Below are positions 1 to 10,698 of a DNA stretch of 64,000 nt, one piece after another (positions within the stretch are counted from its first letter, which is position 1; every line of letters starts with the position of its first letter). Under the pieces are notes generated by a model. The model was given only the letters and a program-made list of their open reading frames with translations, did not search any database and was not told where the DNA came from. A program made the translations under genes and the position numbers. Source of the DNA: Labyrinthula sp. Ha (Eukaryota; Sar; Bigyra; Labyrinthulida; Labyrinthulaceae); assembly GCA_015227615.1 (NCBI GenBank), contig JAALGZ010000011.1, forward strand, positions 434,001 through 498,000, read 5' to 3'.

Positions 1-3000
1 AGTCGACAAGACCTCACTAGCTTCGTAGCTTATAAATGGCCTATACTAGATACAAACCCAATATAAGATAATCGGATTTTAGTTATTACAAGCAAATCCC
101 TAAGTATCACAAATGATTTCATATCCTTGTAACAGTTCTCTATTGAAGTTTGAGCACGATACCGTTTCACTCGACGAGTTTTACATCACTGAGATGCAAC
201 TTTGGGTAACAGATAATTTTACATAATTGAAGACCATACCCTGTGAAGAATCAGGTTATTCTTCGCGCAAGCTGTCTTTTGGTTTCAAAAAATATTCGTT
301 TCTTGGGGCAAGAACGGAATAAGTAGAAGTGCTCACCTTAGAGATCAATAATATTTGAAAATGACATAATACGATTAAGGAAACCAAACGTTTAAGACTT
401 TGACTTGAAGGCACTGTATACTGGTTAAGTTCCAAGTGTAGTTTAAGTGAAGTATAGAGGGAAATTAACCTAAACTCCTTTGCAAACGGAAGGTCTTGTT
501 AAATGTTTAGTGCCCTAGTTTCTGATAAATCTCTTCCGAGTAATGCATATTTTGTAGCTTGGGACTGGCCTATTTAAGTGGATTGAATTCACCAAAATTG
601 CTTTCTAATAAATTTCAGCTATTCCATCTAGAGAAATTATACCTTGCAATAATTCTTTTATTTAAGCCGCCTTCTAGTTCATACATAGATGTATCACATC
701 CATACCCAGTTTTATTTTACTTCGAATATTAAGCTCATGATATACCAGCTTGAGAATGAACCTTAAGATGAATTCTAGTACCGTTTTACTTAAAGCAACT
801 TGTTGTGTTTTGTTTCATCCTTTTTCTGTACGTTTTTTAACAAATTTAACTGTATTTAGGCAACCTTAAGAACCAGGGTCAAACAAACTGTAGATAATCA
901 ACTTCTTTATAGAGTGGAGATTCGAGTGGAACCATACAAGACACAAAGTTTGAAGAGCTTTGCTCGGCAAAAATTAGGAAAAGCTTAGAATTGTTCAAGT
1001 AATATTTCTCTTCCTAAAAATTCATTTCTTGATTAGTTTGATGATGTCATGTTAGTAAGATCTCCAGGTGAGAGTTCAACATCAAATGCCACAATACGGG
1101 GTTTCATTAGCAGATGCCAAAAGCGATCGAGAAATTGTTAACCTCTTAAATTTAGCTTTTGTATTTGGAAATTTTGAGGGACATCCTCAATTATGTAAAA
1201 TTGTTTTTAATGCTCCACTACAAAGCATGTTACGTACACGCCATCCTATTTTGGCCCTTTATCCTTAGACACATCTGGCAACTTCTTCTTTATTTTCGAA
1301 TTTTCCATCAGCGCAAATACCACCTTCCTCATAAAGTTCCTGTATACTTCATGTTCAAAGTTGTATTGAGTGGTCAAACTAATTCTACCCTTCATACGGT
1401 CACACATTTCTGCTGAGCTTGAATTGCAACACAAATTTTAGTATTTATTCTCCGAAGTGCATTTAAATAATTATATTATGGCAACCAAGCATTTCTGCAT
1501 ATTTGAATTCTTGTTCGTTTTGTATTAACTACATTCTAAGCAGAGAAAATAAGCTCATTTCTTCAAAGAAATGGTGTGTATCGGTCGGTCAGGATGCAAC
1601 ATTTCAATAATCAATTCGTCATGCTGTGATTCTGCTTAATCATAAGAAATTTGGGATTTATCTTTTTTCCAAATGATCTAGATTTTAATTTTCTTGTCTA
1701 TAATCCATCATGATATTTGTGGCATCATCAGAATTAATTTATTAGTAATAAATGGATAAAACATTTTCATTAAATTGTGAACAAAATATTTTCACTCTAG
1801 TCACTTGTGCTCATTTAGGTATTCTATTTCTCAACTTCAGCTACAAAATTTGCCCTTCAACAGAGAGTAATGGTGTAAATTTGGCAAGAAACACTTCTCC
1901 CAATTTTCAACCACAGCACAGAAAGTTCGTTAACAGTCTTACTAGAATAGAACTAGAACAAGAGTCCAAACCTCAGTCTCGTATCAGTTTGGGCCTCCAA
2001 ACACTAGAACAGGCTAACCCTTCGCTACTCAGTTTCTCCTCCAGTTCACGAAAAACTATATTCTTTATATAAAAGTCAAAGATTCTGTGTAATATGAAGT
2101 CTTTGGTACATTTGGCTCTTCCCTCGTTTACCAAACTAAGTAAGTGTTTAAGAAAAAACCTCTAAGAACGTTCTTTATGAACCAGAATCTTCTCCAACTG
2201 GTTGCTTTCAGAAAAAATATAACGACTAAAAGGCAAGATTATACAAGTATTCCATAGTTGGGCAAATGCATCATATTTTAAGTAGTCTTCTGTGAATAAT
2301 GAATTGTTTCTCCTCAATTAGAAGGCGGTACAATCATTTAAAATGACTGGGAGTTCGAGTTTCATTTATGTCCATCTAAAGTGATACAGGCTTAAATATT
2401 AACCATGTCTATTAATACAACAATAGTCCATCGATATTTTTTTTGTGGGATATTGTGTTGAAATTTGGTATTATAATTGATATAAAAAGACTCTCAATGA
2501 TTGAGAAAATAAGGTGGATATTTGCGTAGCATTATTATAATAATAGTAAAACGATATTACTGAATTATTAGACATATCTATTTAATAATCTTCTGTGAGA
2601 AAAATTGAAACCAAGAATTGGTTTAATGCTGTCACCGTATTATCTCACCACTTCGAGAAACAAGATTCTTAATTTTTTATAAGACCAAGGAAGTGTTCTC
2701 AACTACCCGGAACTACCTAATGAGACATATACTCAGTCACACCCTAACTTTATCCCAACATAAGTTTTTCTGATTTCTAACTACTAAACCATCACGTTAA
2801 ACTACAGCAAAAACTTTTAAAAACTGCAGTCAAAGCAACGAATAATACGTATATGGTTTCTGCAGTCTGGTATGAACGAATCTTCTGTAAATTCTTGCAG
2901 CTTCTTCAAGAAATTAGTCAACTTGGCGGCAGGTATATATGGTATGCAATTCCAGAGAGCCATAGAAATACCAAGTATCGAAGGAAAGTTTCTGCATCTC

Positions 3001-3875
3001 CCACGTATGCTTACTAATTTCTATGAGGTATTTCGAGTTCGGTTACAAAACAAATATTGCATTGAAGGTTGTGTTGATGTAATGGCAACAGGGAAGTTGT
3101 TTTTCTAACTATGTCTCAGTCATGTGAAAAGAGAGAAGTGAGAGTCACTTTCTCTTTTATAATTGTATCTAACATATAAGACATAGAAAATCTTTCATGT
3201 AGCTCTATAATAGTAACATGGTGTTGAATAGGGTAACGAACAACGTTAGTAAAGTTAAAGCTCTGAGAAAACTCTTGATATGAATATTTCTTATAAGAAT
3301 CATATTTTGCAAAAAGAGGTCTCATTTATTTAGTGCTTATCCTTTACTGCAGTTATAAATCATATTACAAACCTTTCCTAAAAAAATCCTTTAGACAATA
3401 TTCAAATCAATATTACGTACAAATTAATTCAATACCTCCAATACCCAGATCTCGAAATCTTGAAATATTCAATCTTATTTTTCTTCTTGCGCTCTTTCCA
3501 GATGATAGAATCCTGTGCAATATTCAGCTTTTCTCAGGAGATTCTTAACCCGAACAGGAAAATACAAGTTCATTCCCTACAATAAATCTCAAACTAACTT
3601 TTTTTCTTGGTCTTTTATCTCGCTAGGTCTCAGCAAATCTGGTCTAGTTCAAGTTGAACATGTACAGAAGAGACATAAAAATAAACTACTTATAAGTCGA
3701 TTTTCAAGATTATTGTAGCTATTAGACCAACTAGAACGTTCACTTGAAACAGAGAGTAGAAAAATAGTCTCCAACATACATTTGAACGAATAGTATCTTT
3801 CTGCAGAAAAAGACCAACTATACCCAAAACAAAAAATAGATAACAGGTTAAAAAAAAGAAAAAGTTAATGTTAAG
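1..3875. other. Gene-free stretch
   Basis: A+T-rich sequence with stops in all frames and no recognisable gene. The longest frame is a 106-codon plus-strand ORF at 1752-2072, slightly richer in G+C than its surroundings and rich in Ser, Gln and Asn; it resembles nothing I know and is probably chance. Smaller frames at 1068-1268, 2872-3108 and 3116-3325 also look like noise. Confidence 0.6.
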
Positions 3876-4196
3876 ATGGTTTACTGCGAAACTATTGATA
3901 AACCAGGGAGACGAGTGAATGAAACATCATGGACTAGTGCAGAGTCAATGGTACTCGTTGGAAATGTATTTCATCAACTGTACAGAAACCCTAGTTTAAA
4001 CCAGCGTACTTGGGAAAATATATTTGAAGAATTTAAGAAACAGTGTTTACGTTTGGATGTAAACGGGAAAGGAGACAGAACAAGATCTGATATTCAAAAA
4101 CATTTTGAAGAACTCCAAAAGAAAAACCTTGGAACAAAAGGAATTATGTTTCAGACTATATACGCTGTATGGAAAAAGTTGACTGTGGATTTTTAA
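3876..4196 (+). CDS. Small Trp-rich Myb/SANT-MADF-like family protein (member 1)
   Basis: This 106-aa protein is one of seven related proteins in the window. After a short basic N-terminus it has the family pattern: a tryptophan in SWTSAE, the hydrophobic block LVGNVFHQLYRNPSLN, a second tryptophan in TWENIF, a charged helix with a Cys (KKQC), a helix DIQKHFEEL, and a closing GTKGIMF block before the last tryptophan in AVWKKL. The Trp spacing and three to four predicted helices resemble Myb/SANT, trihelix or MADF DNA-binding folds, but no family was confirmed. It groups with the members at 45740 and 55103 because all three share the N-x-G-x-K/N-G-x-MF block. It stands alone in a long gene-free region. 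DNA or chromatin binding is an inference from fold only. Confidence 0.7.
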   Translation: MVYCETIDKPGRRVNETSWTSAESMVLVGNVFHQLYRNPSLNQRTWENIFEEFKKQCLRLDVNGKGDRTRSDIQKHFEELQKKNLGTKGIMFQTIYAVWKKLTVDF

Positions 4197-7100
4197 GTTG
4201 TAAACAGAACTCTGTTCAGGGAAAATGTGTTGTCATATCTGAATCTATCATATGGTTATGTATCTTGTATATCAATGTTGTTAATGTTAGCCTTTTCTTT
4301 TCTTGACATAACCCTTAACCGTGCCAATTAAAATTATGGTTTCTTAACTCTAACATTTATATTTAGTCAGAAAATTAGAAAAATATTAAATATTTAATTC
4401 TTAATAATTGCAATCAAAACGTGGCGGACTTAAGTTTAGTACTTTGAAAAGTATCAGTTAAGGAATGTAAAACAAGAAGAAAAGAAAACATACCAAGAGA
4501 TTCAAACAGTGGTTGCGCTAGGTTAGACTTTATTTAACAGCATTGCTTCGAAGAAGAATAAGATTAAGACAGAAATCGTTACATTACAACAAATGTTACT
4601 CTCTTTTCACGCTAAGAATCAGTACCTGTTGAATTGTATACTTGATATAATGTTTCGTTAGCAGTTTGATATCAGCTATCCTCTGGTAATGCACTATTAA
4701 TTTTATTTATCATACGCCAACCTCAAGTCTCTGTTTGAGCTAGGTTTACCTAATGAAAGCTTATGAAAACTAATAGCTGAGTCGTGGTTTAGTTTTTTAA
4801 TTTTAATAAAACATAAATAGGGAATAATATCATATATGTATTTATTTTGAAAACTTATGCATTCCAAACTTTTCTCGTTCCTACGGGTAGTAGTTGGTGC
4901 AAACGGAGGCCTAGCTCAAATGCCACAATACATGGTCATGGCCTCGTGTTCAACGAAGAATGAGTTGCTGAAATGTTCTAGTGAAGAGTTTAAAATTATA
5001 AATATATTTTATGCTCAATGCCTGAGAAACCCAATGGGTAAGCGAGAATTAACTAGTAGTCCGTTTTTCTGGTAACTTTCGTCATGATCCATCCATACAA
5101 ACCACCGTACTTTATGGGTTTCATATTCAAAGGAAGCTAAAGCAATTTTTAATAGGATATTTAGAACGAAGTTAATTACTGTGCCAAAGCATAATCTCAA
5201 CTGAGTATATCAGCAGGATTGATCAACTATTCATGAAGGCTAGGTTCTTACAGCTCTTTTTTCAGCCATTCTTAGTTAAGAAAATCTAGTCTTGAACACT
5301 AGGAAAATAGTATATATTAATACCACCAAAAAACAAAATTCAGTTAGGGCTACGAATTCTAAACCTAAAATGTCTGAGCATTCATAAAACTTAGGTTTGA
5401 GGCGACCATAATTAATAAATTCAACCATCTAAACCGATATTAGAAAAACGATGAAAGTTTGTAATTTGAATAGCATTAAGAGGGGGGGGGGGTTATATCT
5501 TCGGCAATATAGAGAAAAAATTGAATGGGATAAAATTAAACTGAAAGAATGAAGTGCAAATAACTCTATTTTTCAAAGTATGAGGTTAAGAAAAATGCAT
5601 AAATGGTTGAAGTCAACGTTTATATTTTCCGCACAAGATAGGGTTATGATCTAAAGCTGGAGCTTGGTTAATAAGTAACAGACTGAGGGAAGGCGTACGT
5701 AACGACTATTTTTTCATTGAAACAAAAAGCATCACTTCTTGACAAGGATAGAGAAGTATGATGAAGCACCACAGCAATATACAAATAGGTGCTATATAAT
5801 CAGAACAAAATTCTCTTACGCGATTAAACTGAATTGTTCGTATTCTTTATCCGTTAAGGTTCAACATATAGTGCGTGAAGTTTGTTTACAGAAGTTTTGA
5901 TTTATCAAATGAAGAATCTGAATTCAAAATTCTTGAGGACATTGAATATTGTCTAGAATAACTAAAAAATTAAACACATGGTGGAGCATACATTCCAGTC
6001 CAGTATATTAAGCTTAGGGTTAGAAAATACCCTGTGACTATTGAGTTGTGTTAGCCGAACGTATATATATATCACTAGCAACTTGCCAGTTTCAAATAAA
6101 TGTTCCCAGCAAGGTAGTTATGAAATCCTAGGCCAAAATGCAGAACTTGCGATGAACAAGAAAGTTCCTTTAAATGAGACAAGAAAATATCAAGATGTCA
6201 GGGCTATTTTTCTAGCTCCGCATATATGTGTGAATTACACCAAACATTAAGACCTGAAAAGAAAGACTCCAACATCGATAGGAAAAACAGAAACGAAAAA
6301 GTTGGTAAAGCTAGAGAACGACATATTGGCAGAGTCATAACAATGGAGTTATAGTGTCACTTACATGATATAACTTTAGAGATATCTCTATACTCCAAGA
6401 GACAAACCAAATTGAAAGACTTGAATGCAGAAGAGAGAAGGTTTGGCCAAGTTAAATAAATAGCGTATTGAGTCAATGAATCTATGAGGTTTATTCAACC
6501 TGAAACAAATAAGAAAAGCAGGTCAAATAATATGTTCGGTTGTGCGCTAGAGGAGAGTGGGAAAACCAGTCAAATATCAGGATAGAGTTGAAAATAAGCC
6601 AATTTTGGTAAGACTATTATTTAAAGGTTGAAACTCCTTAGACGCTAGAGCAAAGTGATGTAGAAGTCAACATTTTTATTTTGGCTCTGGAGTATCTCCT
6701 AATACGATAATGGGCCATTGGCTATTGTTGGCAGATATTTAAGAGTTCTTGAGTACAGTGTCGAATTCTGCAAAAAAAATATGTCAGAGGGAAGCTTACT
6801 GCAATATGAATGAAGAATACTTGGACTCATTTCGAGGTTATGTTTCTTTTTATCGGCAGAAAAGAGCATCATTCTCACAGTCCTTGAATGTAAGCTGTGT
6901 GAGAAATGTTTGTTAATTATACATTATTAAGCCTCAAGTTAGTCGGCTAGAGTTTCTTTTGCTTCGCCCACAATCTGGAAGAGCCTTGCTTCATGAAAAA
7001 ATTTGTCTTGCTCCGGCGCCAACATAGGCAATAGATACTCATTATAATTTTAAACAGATGTAGGTTATACTTGTTTTTATATTGGAGAAAAAGGTTGGTA

Positions 7101-7797
7101 ATTCTGTAAATGGGATATGAAATTCAAAAGTCAGGCATACATTATTCAAATCTAGAACCACATAAAACTTACTTGGGCCTTGGGTTTCTTATCGTATTAC
7201 TATTCACGATATTTAACGTTAATTTTTCACTAATATTTGTGAACATTGGGTAAAATATGTACAATTTCCTTGCCAATAGTTAACGTTAAGAAATATAAGA
7301 AATCCTACTTGGGCAAGTGAAATACAACCTTTATGTGATTTCACTATTCATAATATTATCAAATGATTAAAAACTAAGTTCTCAAAATTAACCAAGCAAA
7401 TTATAAGGAGCCAATAGTCACTGTTAATACTTCTTTCCATTTATGTCGCTTTAATAGAACAATAATTTTAGGAGTGTACTGTATACTGGCTGTAATTCCG
7501 TGTATCGATACCGATACTGCCGATATTCAATACCAAAACCAGTAACTTATTAGTTGCCTTCTTCTCAAAACGGGATTAGTGGACACAGTAGTTCATATAG
7601 CTATTACTATCATTTAATTATGCTGTTAGATATTGGAATATAAGTTTTAATTATGCTGTATTATGATTAAAGTTTTTGAAACAACATACCGGAATAATTC
7701 TGGTAAAGTATTATTCTTGAAATTGTGCAATCAATTCAACTGAAAGGCAGCAATTGTAAACAAGTTTCAGAGAAAATAGAGAATTCAATCATAGCCA
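4197..7797. other. Gene-free stretch with G11 tract
   Basis: No supported gene. It holds a run of eleven G at 5482-5492 and a faint stretch at about 4975-5045 on the plus strand whose translation (IFYAQCLRNP) recalls the core of the small Trp-rich family encoded just upstream. ORFs at 4857-5075, 5015-5200 and 6041-6250 look like chance frames. Confidence 0.6.
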
Positions 7798-9567
7798 ATG
7801 TCAACAACTGGAAACATTACTTCAGAAACTGATGATACATGTTTTCCCCTTGTTCGTTTTGAAAAATATTCCGAAGGTATTCAACACGCGTTATATATAG
7901 TTGAAACCATATTCTTTCTCTTTTTTGCATACTCCATTTACATCCTCAGCTCATATTATACGAGAAGAAACATTCACCCGATATCAAAATCCTATCCAAC
8001 AGTAACTGCTTTTGCCGCATTTTTCATGCTAATATACTCTCTACTATTATTCTTAGCAACTGATCCAAGTTTTGAGCTTCAAGATAACTGCACTTTATAC
8101 TCTACTATCGTTGGTGTTATGCTTAGTTTTTTGATTTTACTTGAAGTAAGAGCATTTTATTTTTACTTGGCTGCTAAAAAATATGGAAAACATTTTCATT
8201 TTGATAGAACTACTTCTATGATTGGAACACACGATGTTTCATCTGCTGACTCAGGAGATATGTATATTTCAATACCAGAAAGTGAAGCAGGAAATTGGGT
8301 AAAATTAAAAAAAATTGGTTTATGCTTACCTATTTCTATGTTACTAGGAACTATATTATTCTTAGCCTCTTTTATTTCAGCTACAGAACAGGATCTATGT
8401 TTATGTGAAGGTCCTGCTTATATTATTTTTGGTGGATTAACTGCTTTCTTTTTTGGTTTAATTTCAGTATTATTTTATTACAAGCTAGAAGAAGATGAAA
8501 AGAAATTACAATATGGTGTAGGAACTTATATGGGACTAGGTTTTTTCATGCTTTTATTATTTCCACATTCTCTGATCCACTATTTAGAAGATGAATTTTT
8601 TCAAGGGAGTAAACTTTTATTGGGATTAGCAACAACTCTTAATATTCTTATGGCTACAGTTTATCCATTGATGTATAATTATATGTTTATTTATGTTCCC
8701 TTGGTTGAATCTAAACGAGTGACTTTTGAAGTAGGTCCTTTATATGCACAGATGGAAAACGCAAAACAAAAAAAGAAAGAACAAGCAAAAGAAAAGTCTG
8801 GAATGAATGGACTGTTTTCAAGAGGTACGAGTAAAAAAAGTAAAGGATCATCAACGAAAAATAAAGAATTAGATATTACTGAACTATACGAAGTTTTTCA
8901 TAACTCTTCAAGAAATTTAGCACAAGTAAGTAGGAAAAAGTCAATTGATAGTGAAATTTCAATTAATAGAAAAGCTACATGGGGTTTAGGCATGAAAACC
9001 CCAGAAGAATATTTTTTAGAAACTGGACCTGTTGAAATTAAAAGAGATACTTCAAAGAAAAATACTCAAAAAACAGGCTGTTTTGGACGAATGTTTCGTT
9101 TTGAACCTCCCGAGGAAGAAATTCCTGAGTTTTATTCAATCCCTCTTGCTCAAATTCTTATGGATGAACAAGGATATAAACTATTCTATAAGTTTTGTGT
9201 TAAAGAGCTATCTAGCGAGAACCCCATTTTTTACGCAGAAGCTAATAAATTTATAAAAGAATTTAAAGATCCTGCAGTTATGACTCCTCAGGAGATACTT
9301 AGGTTTAAAACAAAAACCAGAACACTATTTTTGAAACACGTTCTGTATAGTGGAGAAATGCCTATAAACATACCATCTAAGATAACGCAAATGTTTAAAG
9401 ATGGTGGTTGTGCCCCTCGTGTACCTTTAGATATAATACTGATACAGAAGGCTTTTATTGAAGCACTTAATGAAATTTATACTCTCATGTATCGCGATTC
9501 GTATGCAAGGTTTCGTCGAACACCAGAATTTCAAAATTATATGAAAGAACTTTCCGATAGAGTATAA
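7798..9567 (+). CDS. Seven-transmembrane receptor with C-terminal RGS domain
   Basis: This 589-aa protein has seven hydrophobic segments at about residues 30-53, 67-88, 100-126, 170-194, 206-228, 241-262 and 272-299. A basic cytosolic linker (about 320-440, Lys/Ser rich) follows, then an RGS domain at about 446-585. RGS landmarks are visible: ILMDEQGYKLFYKFC, the SSENPIFYAEA helix, LYSGEMPINI, and MYRDSYARF near the end. RGS domains speed GTP hydrolysis by G-alpha subunits. The same architecture is known in plant AtRGS1 and various protist 7TM-RGS proteins, where membrane-bound RGS activity shuts off heterotrimeric G protein signalling. The start is the first Met of the frame, with a Ser/Thr-rich extracellular tail and an NIT glycosylation sequon before the first helix. 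It is convergent with the next gene, 123 bp away. The ligand is unknown. Confidence 0.88.
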   Translation: MSTTGNITSETDDTCFPLVRFEKYSEGIQHALYIVETIFFLFFAYSIYILSSYYTRRNIHPISKSYPTVTAFAAFFMLIYSLLLFLATDPSFELQDNCTLYSTIVGVMLSFLILLEVRAFYFYLAAKKYGKHFHFDRTTSMIGTHDVSSADSGDMYISIPESEAGNWVKLKKIGLCLPISMLLGTILFLASFISATEQDLCLCEGPAYIIFGGLTAFFFGLISVLFYYKLEEDEKKLQYGVGTYMGLGFFMLLLFPHSLIHYLEDEFFQGSKLLLGLATTLNILMATVYPLMYNYMFIYVPLVESKRVTFEVGPLYAQMENAKQKKKEQAKEKSGMNGLFSRGTSKKSKGSSTKNKELDITELYEVFHNSSRNLAQVSRKKSIDSEISINRKATWGLGMKTPEEYFLETGPVEIKRDTSKKNTQKTGCFGRMFRFEPPEEEIPEFYSIPLAQILMDEQGYKLFYKFCVKELSSENPIFYAEANKFIKEFKDPAVMTPQEILRFKTKTRTLFLKHVLYSGEMPINIPSKITQMFKDGGCAPRVPLDIILIQKAFIEALNEIYTLMYRDSYARFRRTPEFQNYMKELSDRV

Positions 9568-9690
9568 ATTGTATATCTTGATGTATTATTCTGTTTAGTT
9601 TTTCTTACTTTACAGTTTTAGTCAGATGGGTATTTATTATTTTTGAAAAGGTTAATTAACTTGTACACTCTGCATAGGTTTCATTTTCTG

Positions 9691-10227
9691 TCAACTTCTA
9701 CCATTCCTCGAAAAAACAACTGGAGGATTAAGAGTCTCTGGAAGAGAATCAGTACTATCACAGCTTAAAGCATAAAATAATTTATTATTTTCCTTGTTTG
9801 GCTGACAGTTATACTCTCTACTATTTAAAGGTTCAGTCAATCTGTAACTAAGAATGCTTTCAAAATCTACATTAACATCATTCTCTTTAGTTCTGTGAGA
9901 TCCTACATGATTAAGTTCGGAAAATAGGAGCTCGATATGTTTTCTCTCTAATAGTGGAGATTCCTGTTGAGTAGATGGTATTTGTTTATGGGTAAGTTCA
10001 TTAAGCTCAGTCCCTTTTGATCCTTTGGTTTGAGTGGTACTTTGTATACTTCGATTATGTTTTGTTTCTGTTCTCAGAGCTGTAAATTGCTTCATTAGAC
10101 CTAGGAGAGGTCCTTTCCACGAATACACTTGTTTCTGTTTCTTGCTAGCCTTTAGTTTATCAGTACTAATATCAATTTTCTTTTCACTTCGAAATGGTAA
10201 GCTCATAAATATTCTACGTAGACTCAC
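9691..10227 (-). CDS. Hypothetical protein, 178 aa, basic N-terminus
   Basis: I do not recognise this protein. It opens with a basic, Lys-rich segment (residues 1-60, including KASKKQKQ) and continues with a polar, Ser/Asn/Glu-rich region with no clear domain, signal peptide or membrane helix. It looks intrinsically disordered. It lies tail to tail with the 7TM-RGS gene (123 bp between stops), the spacing seen between real genes elsewhere in this window, and its 5' side lies 276 bp from the retroelement LTR. The frame is open for 178 codons, long for this A+T content, but coding status rests on length and position only. Confidence 0.5.
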   Translation of the reverse strand: MSLRRIFMSLPFRSEKKIDISTDKLKASKKQKQVYSWKGPLLGLMKQFTALRTETKHNRSIQSTTQTKGSKGTELNELTHKQIPSTQQESPLLERKHIELLFSELNHVGSHRTKENDVNVDFESILSYRLTEPLNSREYNCQPNKENNKLFYALSCDSTDSLPETLNPPVVFSRNGRS

Positions 10228-10503
10228 TTTTACGTCTAAGACTTGTGGATGATAATTATGTCTAATATTTTTTCCAGTGAGCGAAATATTATAGCAGTTA
10301 AGTTAAAGCTTTAGGATCATGCTGCTACAAATCAAGACAAGTCAATAGCAAACATCAGTTGGCAGATATTCTTAAGAAGAACACCTTAAATACACCTAAT
10401 ATTTCTATTAAAACTATAAACTGACACACAGTTCTGTACTAGAATGAAAGAAAGAATTTACAGTAATATCGTAGTGATATTTCATGAAGTCTTTTCTATA
10501 CCG

Positions 10504-10688
10504 TGTCTTTCTGTGATCACTAAGCTGGGTAAAAGGTTAGGTTGTTAACGCTTAAGTATGACAATATGTACGATACAAGTTCTGTTTCATAGCCCTATAT
10601 AGCATTCTAGGGCAATACTATAGTACAAGTTTACCGTTACGGGGTTCTCAATAATACGGGAACGACGGGTCTCGGTATAACCGAGACA
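10504..10688 (-). repeat. 3' LTR of the retroelement
   Basis: The 185-bp partner of 18298-18482, starting TGTCT and ending AGACA, with the same hairpin at 10669-10687. On the element strand it is directly preceded by a G-rich purine tract, which fixes it as the 3' LTR. Confidence 0.95.
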
Positions 10689-10697
10689 TCCCCCCAA
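10689..10697 (-). other. Polypurine tract of the retroelement
   Basis: Read on the minus strand this is TTGGGGGGA, abutting the TGTCT start of the 3' LTR. In LTR elements such a tract primes plus-strand DNA synthesis. The methyltransferase ORF stops at 10699, next to it, so the ORF lies within the reverse-transcribed unit. Confidence 0.75.
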
Positions 10698-10698
10698 C

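Noticed and set aside
1081-1097. Shared 16-mer TCAAATGCCACAATAC with 4917-4932, giving QMPQY in two small ORFs
   Set aside because: One 16-base match in 64 kb of A+T-rich DNA is near chance expectation, and similarity does not extend on either side.
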